Source: Anaeromyxobacter paludicola (lineage in GTDB: Bacteria; Myxococcota; Myxococcia; Myxococcales; Anaeromyxobacteraceae). Taken from it: 64,000 nucleotides of DNA. The notes below the pieces were generated by a model. It was given only the letters and a program-made list of their open reading frames with translations, did no database searches and was not told the DNA's origin. Shown piece by piece: positions 54,401-63,275 of the stretch. Both the position numbers and the translations under genes were made by a program. The DNA lies in contig NZ_AP025592.1 of the NCBI RefSeq assembly GCF_023169965.1, positions 1,860,001 to 1,924,000 on the forward strand, written 5' to 3'. The first letter of the stretch is position 1. Every line of letters begins with the position of its first letter.

Positions 54401-56972
54401 TCCCGCGGACGCCCCTCTGTCGCGCGAGGCGGGCGCCCTCGATGTTCTTCGGCATGAGTTCGGCCCCAAGTTCTTGCTGACGCCGCTACCGTTCAAGGGC
54501 AAGGCGGTCACCCTCGCTGAACTCTGCGCAACGAGATTCAGCCCGCCGTTCAAGGATGTGCCGGGCCTGCCGCGGCACAGCGACTTCTTGCGCGCACTCC
54601 CGCAGGACGAACCTCTTCAGAAGCGCTCGTATCTGTTCCAATTGCTGACGCAACCGCTGTTCCGGCGCGGGATCCCGCTCGCGAAGGGACTGCCAGGAAA
54701 TCAGCCGTACCTCTGGACTCCGAACTTCTTCGAGGCGGTAGGAAAAGAGTACATCCGGATCTTCGATCAGGGTCCGAACTGGCAGAAGGATCTGGCCTAC
54801 GAGACGTACGGGTTGGCCCTGTCTCTGCTTCCTCCCGGGACGGTCTCGTACCGATACAAGGAAGTGCCACAGAAGGTGCCGGTGAACCGCTGTGGGGCCG
54901 TGGGGGTCAACGTAGAAGTCCCGCAACTTGCGGGCGTGCGTCTCGACACGACCAACGCAGAGTTCTTCGAACCTGCGAACTGCCCCGACCTGACCGATGC
55001 TGATCTTCCGGTCGAGTTCGGCTCTGAAGGCACGCCGGTTCCGGTCGTAAGGCAGCGACAGATCGGGCTCACTCCTGCGTCGAGCGAACCGCTCATCACG
55101 TCTGAGGGCCTCCTCGCAGATGGCGACGAGCGCGCTGCGACCGGGGACCAGGGCATCTTTTCGCTTCCGACGCCGCCCCGCTGTTTTGCGCTTCGCTGGT
55201 ACCGGATCACGTCTTCCGATTCGGGCGCCTCCTCGATTGCCTGCCGAGTTGCGGAGCGCTTCCGTTCGCCCGGCGGAACGGCGCTTCCGCCGCTCGCGCT
55301 GCCGCCTGTGAGTCAGTTGTTCCGCTCCATTACGATCGACCGCCAGATGGCGGTTACCGAGTTTGTCTGGGGTCTCGATCGCCACTTCATGACCCGTCAG
55401 GTCGAAGCGGCACGGTTGATCTACCGCGACGCCGACCCCCAGAACTCTCGCCGGGTCGCACTCGGCCACCACTTCGAAACCGTCGGCATGAAGTTCGACA
55501 TCGACTTCGGTTCCGGCTCCCGTTTGGGTGGGTTCATCGATGAGGTGCTTTCGCGCGAATCCTCACCCGCCTTCCAAGCGCTTCTTGCTCACGCACTGCA
55601 CGAGTTCCTGGCGGAGTCTGCGACGAACGCGCCAACGCAGGGCACTGGATGGTGGGTCCAGAGAAGCCGGCCCTCTACGTTTACCGTGCGCACTCTGAAG
55701 ACGATCATCTGGTTCCACCTCCTGGAGAATTGGCACCCCGCACCGAACACGAATAGCCGTCCGACGACACCGCCCAACTTTTCGCTCGACGATGTCGTCG
55801 GGTGCTTTACGCCTGGTCACTCTCGCTACATCGACGATGCACGTTTCGAACGCGTTTGCCGTTGGGTCGCGGGCATCCAGAACCTCACGGCGGCGGACGA
55901 TCGATTGGACACTTTGCTAGGTTACCGTGAGAACTTCCAGTCCGCTGTAGAGAATCGCGCCGGTCTGGATCACTCGCTCTTGCGGCGCACCGCCCGCGAC
56001 CTCCTTTTGAACGGACTGGGGATCACGCTTCAGTCAACTGCACTACGCGTGACGGGGGCAGAGGATCGCGATCTTTCCTACTTCTACAAGGTCGCGAACG
56101 ACACGGATGCGTCCATCTTCCTCTTCGATTCAGACGAGACCGGGAATGGCACCATCGATCTTGTCGCTCGGAACTTCTATGTGTCGCCGGTAGAGCGCCT
56201 TCTCACCGCCAGACTACGCGCTCTTGGCGGGCAGGCGGATCCACTTCCCACAATCGACTTCATGGACGCGCTCGAGGACGCGCTCCAGGAGTGCGACACG
56301 AGCCAGGCCGCGCACCTGGCCTTTCACGGAACTGTCGCCAGCGCAAAGGCGCTTGAAGGGCTCGAGTCGGCCCGGAAGGGCGAACGGCAGATTGCCGGGC
56401 CTGTCTTCGACTTCATTTGCAACGGCCTCGGAGCCCCCTCCTTCGATTACACTCTTCTGCTTCAGGCGTGCCCGGAGTTTCTCGCACACGTGAGCGCCTA
56501 TCCTTGTCACAGCGCTCCCTTGGTCCCGTCGCCGCTCTATCCCAATTTCCAGTCGCTCGAAGCCGCGATGGGATTCTGCGTGGACGGCTGCGTGTCTTGT
56601 GTGGTTGCGCCTGAACAGAACCTGCACGGCCCGCTTTCCGCGAAGGACTCGGTCAGCAAGATCCTGCTCGATGCGCTCTATCGAACCCAAGTGTGCGAGC
56701 GCGGAGATGAATTCACCAAACTCTTCTACCCGGGAGCCCAGGTCGCTCGCACTGAACTCCACAACTCACTCGCGATTCGCGTTGCGGAGAACCTCGGGCG
56801 CAGTCCCTCTCAGTTCCCCCCGTTCACGATCGATCTGAAGGTCGGATCGAAATCCGTTCCCCTGACAGTAGTCCGAGCGACAAGCGTCGGCCCCTGGGCG
56901 CGCGTATTCCGTCCGACTTGGGATCCCGCGCCGGCTCCGACTGACCGAGTTCGCCCGCGGATGCCGCTCTAG
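51462..56972 (+). CDS. dpdJ: DpdJ, giant superfamily 2 helicase of the Dpd system
   Basis: The 1836-residue protein starts with two winged-helix-like segments (residues 1-180). A helicase core follows: Walker A AGVGSGKSFAF at 257-267, VFDEVHLLSG near 390, IGASATIAE, and a C-terminal RecA domain with GSPRIEVGVDLARV and QQKVGRVGRE. Two cysteine pairs (LCRDC near 640 and CVDGCVSC late) suggest zinc sites. A long C-terminal region follows. This organisation resembles the large helicases of DISARM-like systems, but the neighbours identify it as DpdJ. It begins 21 bases after dpdI. Confidence 0.78.
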   Translation: MTTDEQAVLQALYDAERPFLEMGQFDVWSTPQSIADALPEGNTRRFDATWVRSVLERLWTDRRVLQVPIGTGNYALQDVVLRDRDSFGTGESRLPVEQNDCRGDDPHPFERVAIYATSVGTQYRSRVAEVARLLGRNYQRFKMLPSTGMLRYERRPQKRPEYVVDLGELAKRLSAEIKAGTLSLEPDDTAHKLAANVDRPLLTKATEAVLLALAEMFVSRGQPPCLAPFQERSIVATLCGLYSPGFRTQFDGQVVTAGVGSGKSFAFQIGALIHVAYHALRGLRRVRVLLLYPRVVLAANQFQDLEFLLHRVEQRLGAPIGQPILDAGGQLAELTGGDSGPVKGKLFNAIKDAYQGSNQILISNLDTLANRLVHPEASEGLCKDLDLIVFDEVHLLSGLYGAHARMLLRRLALLRAAWTERRKRPADPFSALLGHLHAVTPAYLIGASATIAEPCQHFARLASREPSRFLHVDVDSPEETGWVHHLFLRQRPEASSMTAATNAVSCLIHNRRDGLHHEYYADGDGGLASLDRLPNPVQPGSVVARPTPLIHKTLGFSDSLDGVNRWADLVLDNERSKSMAMNSSPNPATSGLPYFVRFQEPLWRTVHHLTFGDKTPVWQKRLFAEYGSLCRDCKRGVRRETARVPAGLTQAQRDAIQRLWDINPENGECYLNRLGIASERFDNPLFEPIRAMAQTPQVANLDRCGFFSTGLCWWWSRDHLGNNHPEPATGAQPVSGFKKPQQNAAGKYMPLNAIRTRAFTSKSEFEAGNSINDIFRASPVRLFRDRGFADTLGENCSFVIGSPRIEVGVDLARVSDGITFRAMRDPASLQQKVGRVGRERQSDSVLVHVVTENTRDHFYARNPRIALDPDYLQPIPLHEGNLIVARNHFFMGLFDFLVLMGADPAADRIADDGDRIALINDHKNKDSFSGWDRKVQAVYRFLFSADPSSAGHRACASRYLELLGARPGDIECAGHDASLAPADAPLSREAGALDVLRHEFGPKFLLTPLPFKGKAVTLAELCATRFSPPFKDVPGLPRHSDFLRALPQDEPLQKRSYLFQLLTQPLFRRGIPLAKGLPGNQPYLWTPNFFEAVGKEYIRIFDQGPNWQKDLAYETYGLALSLLPPGTVSYRYKEVPQKVPVNRCGAVGVNVEVPQLAGVRLDTTNAEFFEPANCPDLTDADLPVEFGSEGTPVPVVRQRQIGLTPASSEPLITSEGLLADGDERAATGDQGIFSLPTPPRCFALRWYRITSSDSGASSIACRVAERFRSPGGTALPPLALPPVSQLFRSITIDRQMAVTEFVWGLDRHFMTRQVEAARLIYRDADPQNSRRVALGHHFETVGMKFDIDFGSGSRLGGFIDEVLSRESSPAFQALLAHALHEFLAESATNAPTQGTGWWVQRSRPSTFTVRTLKTIIWFHLLENWHPAPNTNSRPTTPPNFSLDDVVGCFTPGHSRYIDDARFERVCRWVAGIQNLTAADDRLDTLLGYRENFQSAVENRAGLDHSLLRRTARDLLLNGLGITLQSTALRVTGAEDRDLSYFYKVANDTDASIFLFDSDETGNGTIDLVARNFYVSPVERLLTARLRALGGQADPLPTIDFMDALEDALQECDTSQAAHLAFHGTVASAKALEGLESARKGERQIAGPVFDFICNGLGAPSFDYTLLLQACPEFLAHVSAYPCHSAPLVPSPLYPNFQSLEAAMGFCVDGCVSCVVAPEQNLHGPLSAKDSVSKILLDALYRTQVCERGDEFTKLFYPGAQVARTELHNSLAIRVAENLGRSPSQFPPFTIDLKVGSKSVPLTVVRATSVGPWARVFRPTWDPAPAPTDRVRPRMPL

Positions 56973-56984
56973 CCGGGAGAGGCG

Positions 56985-57551
56985 ATGCCCAACGTCACTT
57001 GGCAGGAACCACAGGTCCTGGTCGATATCCTCGGTATCAACCTGATGGCCGATGAGAACGAGATGTCGCTTCCCGGGAACCGCCAAATCGCGGTCATCTC
57101 CCCTTGGCTGTCAGACGTTGAAATCTTCCTACGGCCGGGACCGTGGCATCAGCAACTCACGACAGGCGATGCGGTCGGGATGTCGACACTGCATGTTGTG
57201 CTCTCGACCTTCTGCGCGCGCAAGTGGGAGGTTCACGTCGCGGTTCTCGCCTACGGACCAAACCCGTGCGGAATCACGAAGGACCCCGATCAGTACGGGT
57301 CTGAGCGGCGGTTCCTTCGGAAGCTCATTCGCCTTGGCGCTCAGGTCCACCTCGTAACCGACCTCCACGCGAAGGGGGTCGTGACCCCGCTCGGCATCAT
57401 CACCGGGTCTACGAACATCACCAGCAGCGGCATGTTCGCCCAATCTCAAAACGCGAACTACTTCTCTAGCGCCCACCCTGACTACGAGGGGAACCGGATC
57501 CAGCTGCTTGCGCGTTACCAGGGCTTTCCCGCGATCGCGAACCTCGACTGA
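56985..57551 (+). CDS. dpdK: DpdK, phospholipase D-like protein
   Basis: The 188-residue protein has one PLD-type catalytic motif: LHAKG (His128, Lys130) followed by GSTNITSSGMF (Ser142, Asn144). PLD-fold enzymes of this size act as nucleases, often as dimers sharing two HKD motifs, making this a good candidate for the DNA-cutting subunit. It is the last plus-strand gene, 12 bases after dpdJ, and converges with dpdB. Confidence 0.8.
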   Translation: MPNVTWQEPQVLVDILGINLMADENEMSLPGNRQIAVISPWLSDVEIFLRPGPWHQQLTTGDAVGMSTLHVVLSTFCARKWEVHVAVLAYGPNPCGITKDPDQYGSERRFLRKLIRLGAQVHLVTDLHAKGVVTPLGIITGSTNITSSGMFAQSQNANYFSSAHPDYEGNRIQLLARYQGFPAIANLD

Positions 57552-57604
57552 ACTCCAGCGAGCTTCCCTGTGGGTCACGCCATAATATCGAGCCTGACGA
57601 GGGA

Positions 57605-58741
57605 CTACGCAGCGCTTCCCACCCTCGTCTTGTATTGGACGAGCAGGTGGTTCGCGAGCAACTGGATGTCCTTCGAGGTGTTCTGCAATTCGTTCCACTT
57701 CCGTTGTTGCCCGGGCCCGAAGTCCCACACGCCGTCGGTCCAACGGCATACATCGCGGAGAGGTCCGAGATCGCGTGCAAATATGTCCACGGTTGGAAGT
57801 CGCTTCCCCCGGTGGCGGTCTCCAACCCAGTCCATCACGTGACCCATTGAAAGAATCCCCGCTCCATGCATAAGGCGGGACTTCTTTGGGGGCTTTCCCC
57901 AGGCATCCTCGAATACGATCCTAACCGCACCCCAGTAAGCGCAGAGCAACGAGAACATCGCCTCTACATCTGCCCCCTCCTTGGTCTTGTGCCGGTAGAG
58001 AACTCCCTCGCTGAGGCTCGCTTCAAGCATCCGTAGGATGGAGTTATCCTTAATGACTCCCTGAGGGTTAGTCGGCGTCTGGATAAGGCCCTTCATCGGG
58101 GAGTTCTCATCGCGGTTGAGAAGCGTCAGCAACTCAGCCGGGAACCGCCGCTTGTTCAGAGCCGACGAAAGCCTCGCCACGGTGTTCGGCAGCAACTCGT
58201 AGATGAGCCCCTTGGGAAGCGGCTTCGTCGAGTTCACGAGGATGAACTGCTCCGTCTGCTGCTTCAGGTCATCCGTAATGAACGCCGTGACGCACAACGG
58301 GAAAGCCTCCACCTCTGCTTCGCGAACGGCTGCTAGCCTCTGCTGTCCATCGACGATAAACCCGGGCTTGTCTTCCTCCTCCCAGCCATTCTCCATCGGG
58401 ATGATGATCTCGCCAGGCCGTGTGTATGTCCCCGTAGGACCCAACGCGGACTCGAACCTCACACGCTTGTCGAACGCGAGCACCACGGCGTTAGGGATCA
58501 TGGGGTTGTCGCTTTCGACGTACGACCTGATCTCATCGATGTGCGCGAGCACCTCCGGCCGTTGGTATCCGGCGACGTCATGACCAGCGCGTCGAATGCG
58601 CGAGACCGCCGCGAACTTGGGAACAACCTTACCGTCGACGGCGAACACATAGAGCCTTCGCCGAGGCCCCTGCTGCACTTCGAGTGCCGGAAGGCGAAGT
58701 TCATTCTTGGTTCGAGACATTTCGTTAACTCCGCTACTCAT
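57605..58741 (-). CDS. dpdB: DpdB, DGQHR/ParB-like ATPase (copy 1)
   Basis: The 378-residue protein has the DGQHR-domain signature FIVDGQQRLAAVR at 128-140, a preceding AGYQRPEVLAHI, and a conserved SRLMHGAGI near the C-terminus. DpdB helps DpdA place preQ0 into DNA and has ATPase activity in Salmonella. Its start overlaps the dpdA stop as ATGA. A paralogue lies on the other side of dpdA. It ends 53 bases from the convergent dpdK. Confidence 0.8.
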   Translation of the reverse strand: MSSGVNEMSRTKNELRLPALEVQQGPRRRLYVFAVDGKVVPKFAAVSRIRRAGHDVAGYQRPEVLAHIDEIRSYVESDNPMIPNAVVLAFDKRVRFESALGPTGTYTRPGEIIIPMENGWEEEDKPGFIVDGQQRLAAVREAEVEAFPLCVTAFITDDLKQQTEQFILVNSTKPLPKGLIYELLPNTVARLSSALNKRRFPAELLTLLNRDENSPMKGLIQTPTNPQGVIKDNSILRMLEASLSEGVLYRHKTKEGADVEAMFSLLCAYWGAVRIVFEDAWGKPPKKSRLMHGAGILSMGHVMDWVGDRHRGKRLPTVDIFARDLGPLRDVCRWTDGVWDFGPGQQRKWNELQNTSKDIQLLANHLLVQYKTRVGSAA

Positions 58742-60024
58742 GCGGCCGCTTCGGCCGAACGGCCGAGTTCGCGCTGGAGACGCCGATAGAAGACGTACAA
58801 ATTATGGAAGCCGCGACGCCGGTTACGTTCGGCTCCACGGAACAGGATCACGTGGTGACCGAGTTGACGGCACACCTCGCAGGCGCAGTTGCGCCATGGA
58901 GCGACCTCGAGGACTTCCCGATACGCGCTCTCGTTGTCCGTACTCGAGCGTCTGCGCTTGCTTACAGGGGAGTCCGAGCGATGTGGCCGAGCGAGGTGCT
59001 CGTACTCCATGAGAACGCGGACGACGTCCTTTACCCCAGCCTTCCCTGCCTCGTAGTCGCGCATCACGGCGAGGCACGCTCTTTCAAGGCGTCGCGCTAT
59101 TGCCTGGTCGACCGCGCCGGACAACACCAACTTCTGCAACGTCGCGTTCCCTTCCACTTGCGGGATCCGGATGGCCGTGAACGCCCCGTCGAGTGTGTAG
59201 TAGTTGTCGCGATCGTCCTTGAACGCCTGGCGCAGCGGCGACGTGCTGTCGAAACTCGCGACGCCGTAGGAAGCGAAGCGGGGGATCGCCTCTGTGCGGG
59301 TCACGCCGAGCAAGTGCAACTTCGTCGAAGGCTTTCGAACGCCGGCAACGGCAGCAAGTGACGCGAGGATCTCCGGAGTCTTGAGTGGCACCATGCCGCC
59401 CATTGCGATGTAGCGATAGCCCATGGACTGCAGGGCCTTCACTGCGTTCGCATACGAATTTGGACTCCACCCTTGCGCTACTCCAACAGCGGAGAACATC
59501 GGCTTCGACTTCCGATGACGGTCCAAAAACTCCCGTGCAAGCTGAAGCGTGATCGCCTGACGTTCACGGATCTCCGGCGGAACGGCCGCTTCGTCCGCAT
59601 CCCAGGTCGACTTGAACTCAAAGATGACATGGTCAACCGAAAGCCCGAAGTCAAACTGACAGTCGGAGTAGAACTGGATAACCTGGTCAACCGTGTACGG
59701 CGGCACCCTTTCCTTCACATAAGTGAACGCTCCGCAGTCCCCCATGACCGGAAGATCGTACGGTGCGTTATCGAGTCGGAAGAACTCACGGACACCGTTT
59801 CGGAGGAGTCGGTTCCGCTGACCGAGGGAGTACCGACTCCCGACACCACCGAACCCGTCGACGATCCCCTTCGAAACGAGGAGCCCATCGAACGCGCGCT
59901 TGCGAAAGATCTCGTGGGCGTACCGGTCGTCCCGCTGGCGGATGCGCGCCTCCGACCAACGCTCCTTCTCGAAGTCAAACCCAGGGTCCACGAGGTCTTG
60001 ACTATCTGGAAAGAAGAACTTCAT
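58738..60024 (-). CDS. dpdA: DpdA, DNA-guanine transglycosylase (TGT paralogue)
   Basis: This enzyme replaces guanine in DNA by preQ0. The 428-residue protein keeps the landmarks of tRNA-guanine transglycosylases: GDCGAF at 95-100 in place of the general-base loop, MGGMVPL at 208-214, and VASFDSTSPLR at 255-265 whose Asp259 corresponds to the nucleophile. A C-terminal zinc site follows (Cys380, Cys382, Cys385 with a His after). It is coupled by ATGA overlaps to DpdB-like genes at both ends. The sequence is divergent from tRNA-acting TGT and matches the DpdA branch. Confidence 0.87.
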   Translation of the reverse strand: MKFFFPDSQDLVDPGFDFEKERWSEARIRQRDDRYAHEIFRKRAFDGLLVSKGIVDGFGGVGSRYSLGQRNRLLRNGVREFFRLDNAPYDLPVMGDCGAFTYVKERVPPYTVDQVIQFYSDCQFDFGLSVDHVIFEFKSTWDADEAAVPPEIRERQAITLQLAREFLDRHRKSKPMFSAVGVAQGWSPNSYANAVKALQSMGYRYIAMGGMVPLKTPEILASLAAVAGVRKPSTKLHLLGVTRTEAIPRFASYGVASFDSTSPLRQAFKDDRDNYYTLDGAFTAIRIPQVEGNATLQKLVLSGAVDQAIARRLERACLAVMRDYEAGKAGVKDVVRVLMEYEHLARPHRSDSPVSKRRRSSTDNESAYREVLEVAPWRNCACEVCRQLGHHVILFRGAERNRRRGFHNLYVFYRRLQRELGRSAEAAA

Positions 60025-61157
60025 GCCGCACTCCGGCTGCGCTGCAGGTACGCACGGACCAGGAAATTGGAGAGGACCTTAACGTGCGTGGGAACGTTTT
60101 GAACCTCGTTCCATCGAAGGCCGCCGAGTTCCGTCCACTCGCCCTCGGTCCAGTGGCACTCGTCCTTGACGCGCAGGAGTTCCCGCCTGACGAGTTTCTC
60201 TGCCCTCTTGTCGCCGAGTCGCACGACACCCATGACTCGGTCCATTAGGCGCCCCATCGCGCGAATGCCGGCGCCGTGCATGAGACGGCTTCGTGAGGGA
60301 GGGAGTCCCCAGGCCTCGGGGAATACCGACTTCACGCCGTTCCAGTACAGCAGGAGGACGAGTCTGACGCCCGCGAAGTCCGTCTCGCCGGTAGCAATGT
60401 TGCGGTAAGGGAACAGGCATCCGGACGGGGTAGTCAGGCTTTCGTGGATCATCTGGAGCACGGCCGTGTCGCTCACCACCGCCTTGCCCTTGCCCGCGCC
60501 TTTCATCGAGGTCCGATGAATGAGACCCAAAAAAGGTGACTCGGGATCGCGGTTGAGCAACTCCGTCAACTTCGCTGGCGCGTGTCGAGCGGCGAGATGC
60601 GTCGGAAGGACGGTATCCACGTCCGGAAGAAGTTCGTTCACCAGACCGCGAGGCAGCGGCTTGGTGTTGTTGATCCGAAGAAACTGCTCCTTCTGGGACT
60701 CCAGGTCATCGGCGATGAACGCATTAACCGGAACGAGCAAGTCCCGGCGTTGGCACCGCGAAAGCGCAAGGGCCCGCTGCTGACCATCAACGATCCACGC
60801 GGGACGCGGCTGACCATCAGCGGAGAGAACGATCTCGATCGTCCCAGCGTCCGCGAGCGCCTCGTCGATCTTGGGCCCCCTCATCTCCTTGAACACCACG
60901 CTAGACGAAAGGGCCAAGATCACGGAGTTCGGGAAGAGCACCGGACCGCTATCGAGGTATTCGATGATGCCACGAACGTGCTTCTTTACCTCGGGGCGCT
61001 GGTAGCCGATCAACTTGCCGACCTCTGTCCGCGACACACGCGAAACGTCGGCTACCTGTAGCAACTCCGCTGCAGTGAGCGTAAACAAGTACAGAGGATG
61101 CTTCGGGTCCTGAACAATTCTCAGCGCGCGGCGGCGTATCACGGTTTCAGTGGACAC
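60021..61157 (-). CDS. Second DGQHR/DpdB-like protein
   Basis: The 378-residue protein shares with DpdB the IGYQRPEVKKH block, WIVDGQQRALALSR at 121-134, the NNTKPLPRGLVNELLPD segment and SRLMHGAGI, so the two are paralogues. The start is GTG 61157, with GAGG nine bases upstream; a longer frame to 61217 would run 71 bases into the neighbouring gene without a ribosome binding site. It overlaps dpdA by four bases. It may form a heteromer with DpdB or serve a different target sequence. Confidence 0.75.
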   Translation of the reverse strand: MSTETVIRRRALRIVQDPKHPLYLFTLTAAELLQVADVSRVSRTEVGKLIGYQRPEVKKHVRGIIEYLDSGPVLFPNSVILALSSSVVFKEMRGPKIDEALADAGTIEIVLSADGQPRPAWIVDGQQRALALSRCQRRDLLVPVNAFIADDLESQKEQFLRINNTKPLPRGLVNELLPDVDTVLPTHLAARHAPAKLTELLNRDPESPFLGLIHRTSMKGAGKGKAVVSDTAVLQMIHESLTTPSGCLFPYRNIATGETDFAGVRLVLLLYWNGVKSVFPEAWGLPPSRSRLMHGAGIRAMGRLMDRVMGVVRLGDKRAEKLVRRELLRVKDECHWTEGEWTELGGLRWNEVQNVPTHVKVLSNFLVRAYLQRSRSAA

Positions 61158-62100
61158 GGCTGGCGACCTCACGGAAGAGGTTCTTGAAGCGCTTCTGCTC
61201 ACATGCCCTGCCGGCATCGCGCAGCATCCGCAACGCGCGCGTGCAACTGAGGTCCGGTGCAGTGCGAAGTTCTTGCTTGATGAACCGCCTTACTTCGTGG
61301 TCGGTCATCGGCTGGCGCTCAGGGGCGGGGCGAAAGTCAGCCGACTCAGCGAGTTGCTGGTAACGGGCGCGAAGCGTTTCCGAATCGAGACCATGGGTTC
61401 GCGCGCCAGCGAGGATGTGGCGCGCAATCCGCGCGTGCAGAGCCGGGCGAGCTCCCTGCACCTCGGCAAGGAGACGCTCCTGTGACACGACGACATTGCG
61501 GCTCAGCTGGTCGCCTCCCCCGAATTCTTGCGACGTGACGACGATCAGTCGACTCCCGAGGACCTCTGCTGCGCCCCGGAGATCGTCGGCCATGGCCTGG
61601 ACGTATCGCGGGGACGCAACCACCATCACGTGTGCGTGCGGTTCAGCCGACGCGAGATCCGTGACCCGTCGCGGCTGACGGGTCGGTCCGTTCCATCGAG
61701 CAAGTTCGGCCCACCACGCGGAGACCTGCTCAGCTACCGAATAGGGCTCGGCAGTGCACGCAACGGAGTCCGCTTCGCCCACCCTGAACGTGGCCGAGTA
61801 CCCGTGCAACTTGGCGTTGGAAGGCACGAGGCCATACCCGGCCGACGCGACCCACAGCGATGCAGCGATCCGGGAAGCTTCGGCCACGAGTGGCAACTCC
61901 CTAACTACCGCCCAGTAAGGACCAACGTACAGGTCCTTCGCTTCCACGGAGTTACCGCGAGCTGAACTCAGCGCTTTCACGAAACTCGAGAGGCGGGACA
62001 TCGACCCGTGCGCGTGGTGCGACCCGAGCCGACGCTCGCCCGGCACTGCCAGGCGCTTTCGGTCGGCGCAGTTCGCGACGATGTGAAGACGGGTTGCCAT
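61147..62100 (-). CDS. YaaA/DUF6884-like protein, candidate preQ0-DNA processing enzyme
   Basis: The 317-residue protein begins at ATG 62100, two bases after the folE2 stop. The N-terminal part has RLHIVANCADRK, LYVGPYWAVV and LWVASAGYGLVP (82-93), typical of the YaaA/DUF6884 group. A central Rossmann-like region (HVMVVASPRYVQAMADDLR, SRLIVVTSQEF) and a helical C-terminus that may bind DNA follow. Its place in the synthesis operon makes it the best candidate here for the step after preQ0 insertion done by DpdC in Salmonella. I cannot confirm homology to DpdC. Confidence 0.55.
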   Translation of the reverse strand: MATRLHIVANCADRKRLAVPGERRLGSHHAHGSMSRLSSFVKALSSARGNSVEAKDLYVGPYWAVVRELPLVAEASRIAASLWVASAGYGLVPSNAKLHGYSATFRVGEADSVACTAEPYSVAEQVSAWWAELARWNGPTRQPRRVTDLASAEPHAHVMVVASPRYVQAMADDLRGAAEVLGSRLIVVTSQEFGGGDQLSRNVVVSQERLLAEVQGARPALHARIARHILAGARTHGLDSETLRARYQQLAESADFRPAPERQPMTDHEVRRFIKQELRTAPDLSCTRALRMLRDAGRACEQKRFKNLFREVASRVH

Positions 62101-62102
62101 CG

Positions 62103-62906
62103 CTAGACGGAAGGACGCTTCCACTCGATTCGCGCGAAGGCGCTGTGGTTGTGGATGCTCTCCTGGTTCACTGCTTCCACTCTGAACCAGGCAATGCGGT
62201 CGTCCGATTGAAGCTTGGACGCGACGTTACGGACCATATCCTCGACGAACACCGGGTTGTCGTATGCCTGCATGGTGACATGCCGCTCGTCCGCACGCTT
62301 CAGCAGGGGGTACACGGGAGCGGAGCCCGAGGTCTCGGCCACCGCAACCAGTTCTTCGATCCAGATGAGCGCGGGATGACCTTCCGCCTCGCGTTCCCCA
62401 CGAACCTCGATGGTGACAAGGCCTCGTTGGTTGTGCGCGCCGTAGTCGCTGATGGCCTTAGAGCATGGACACAGGCTGGTGACCGGAACGCGAACCCCCA
62501 GCAGGAAGTCATCAGAGCCGCCGTTGACCTCTCCGATGAACCAGCAGTCATAGTCCATCGGCGCGGTGGCGCCACTCACCGGCGCAACGCGCTCGAGGAA
62601 ATACGGAAAACGGACCTCGATGCGCGCACTCTCCGCCTCGAGAACCGCCTTGAGTTGCTTGAGGACCGTCGGCAGCGTCCGCATCGTCACCTCACCGCGG
62701 TGCTCGGAAAGCACCTCGATGAAGCGGCTCATGTGCGTGCCCTTGAAATGATGCGGAAGGTTCACGGACATCGTCAGACTAGCCACTGTCTGCTGCTTCT
62801 CGTGCAACCGGTCGAGAATGACGATCGGGTATTTCAGGTCGGTCACCCCGACCTGATCGATCGCGATCTTCCGGTCGTCGGGCGAACCCTGGAGGTCGAC
62901 CATCAT
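62103..62906 (-). CDS. folE2: GTP cyclohydrolase FolE2
   Basis: The 267-residue protein contains SLCPCSKAISDYGAHNQRG, with the catalytic-metal Cys148, and the conserved early segment VSLTM-like SVNLPHHFKGTHMSRF and the C-terminal PVFVEDMVRN. It converts GTP to dihydroneopterin triphosphate, the first step of preQ0 synthesis. The start at 62906 overlaps the queD stop by one base and has GGAGGAG upstream; the longer frame to 62945 is not needed. FolE2 is metal-flexible and unrelated in sequence to FolE1. Confidence 0.92.
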   Translation of the reverse strand: MMVDLQGSPDDRKIAIDQVGVTDLKYPIVILDRLHEKQQTVASLTMSVNLPHHFKGTHMSRFIEVLSEHRGEVTMRTLPTVLKQLKAVLEAESARIEVRFPYFLERVAPVSGATAPMDYDCWFIGEVNGGSDDFLLGVRVPVTSLCPCSKAISDYGAHNQRGLVTIEVRGEREAEGHPALIWIEELVAVAETSGSAPVYPLLKRADERHVTMQAYDNPVFVEDMVRNVASKLQSDDRIAWFRVEAVNQESIHNHSAFARIEWKRPSV

Positions 62907-63268
62907 CACTCCTCCTCCCCGCGGTAGATGCAGCCCGAAGTGCATGTCTCACGAACGACGATCTCGGACAGAAGCGGAAGTCCGGGCTTCAAACGACGCC
63001 AGATCCAGCGCGCCAGCACCTCGCTCGTGGGGTTCTCGAGGCCGTCAACCTCGTTGAGATAGTAGTGGTCGAGCCTGTCCAGCAGAGGCTGGAACGCCTT
63101 CTTGATATCGCCGAAGTCCATCACCCAACCGGACTCCGAACCCACCGGACCCCGGGCGTGCAACTCGACCATGAACGAATGGCCATGAAGCCTGGAGCAC
63201 TTGTGCCCAGGCGGGACGTTAGGCAACCGGTGCGCCGCCTCGAACGTGAACTGCTTGAAGAGTTCCAC
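62906..63268 (-). CDS. queD: 6-carboxytetrahydropterin synthase QueD
   Basis: The 120-residue protein has the family's zinc histidines (FEAAHRL, His13; HGHSF, His28 and His30), the catalytic Cys24 in [17 protein letters not shown] and DHYYLNE. It converts dihydroneopterin triphosphate to 6-carboxytetrahydropterin. It is the second gene of the preQ0 pathway, seven bases after queE and overlapping folE2. Confidence 0.93.
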   Translation of the reverse strand: MELFKQFTFEAAHRLPNVPPGHKCSRLHGHSFMVELHARGPVGSESGWVMDFGDIKKAFQPLLDRLDHYYLNEVDGLENPTSEVLARWIWRRLKPGLPLLSEIVVRETCTSGCIYRGEEE

Positions 63269-63275
63269 GGTCCTC

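Noticed and set aside
51462-56972. Reading the large helicase as part of a DISARM or BREX system
   Set aside because: No methyltransferase, DUF1998 partner or BREX phosphatase is present. The neighbours dpdA, dpdB, the PLD protein and preQ0 genes identify the Dpd system.
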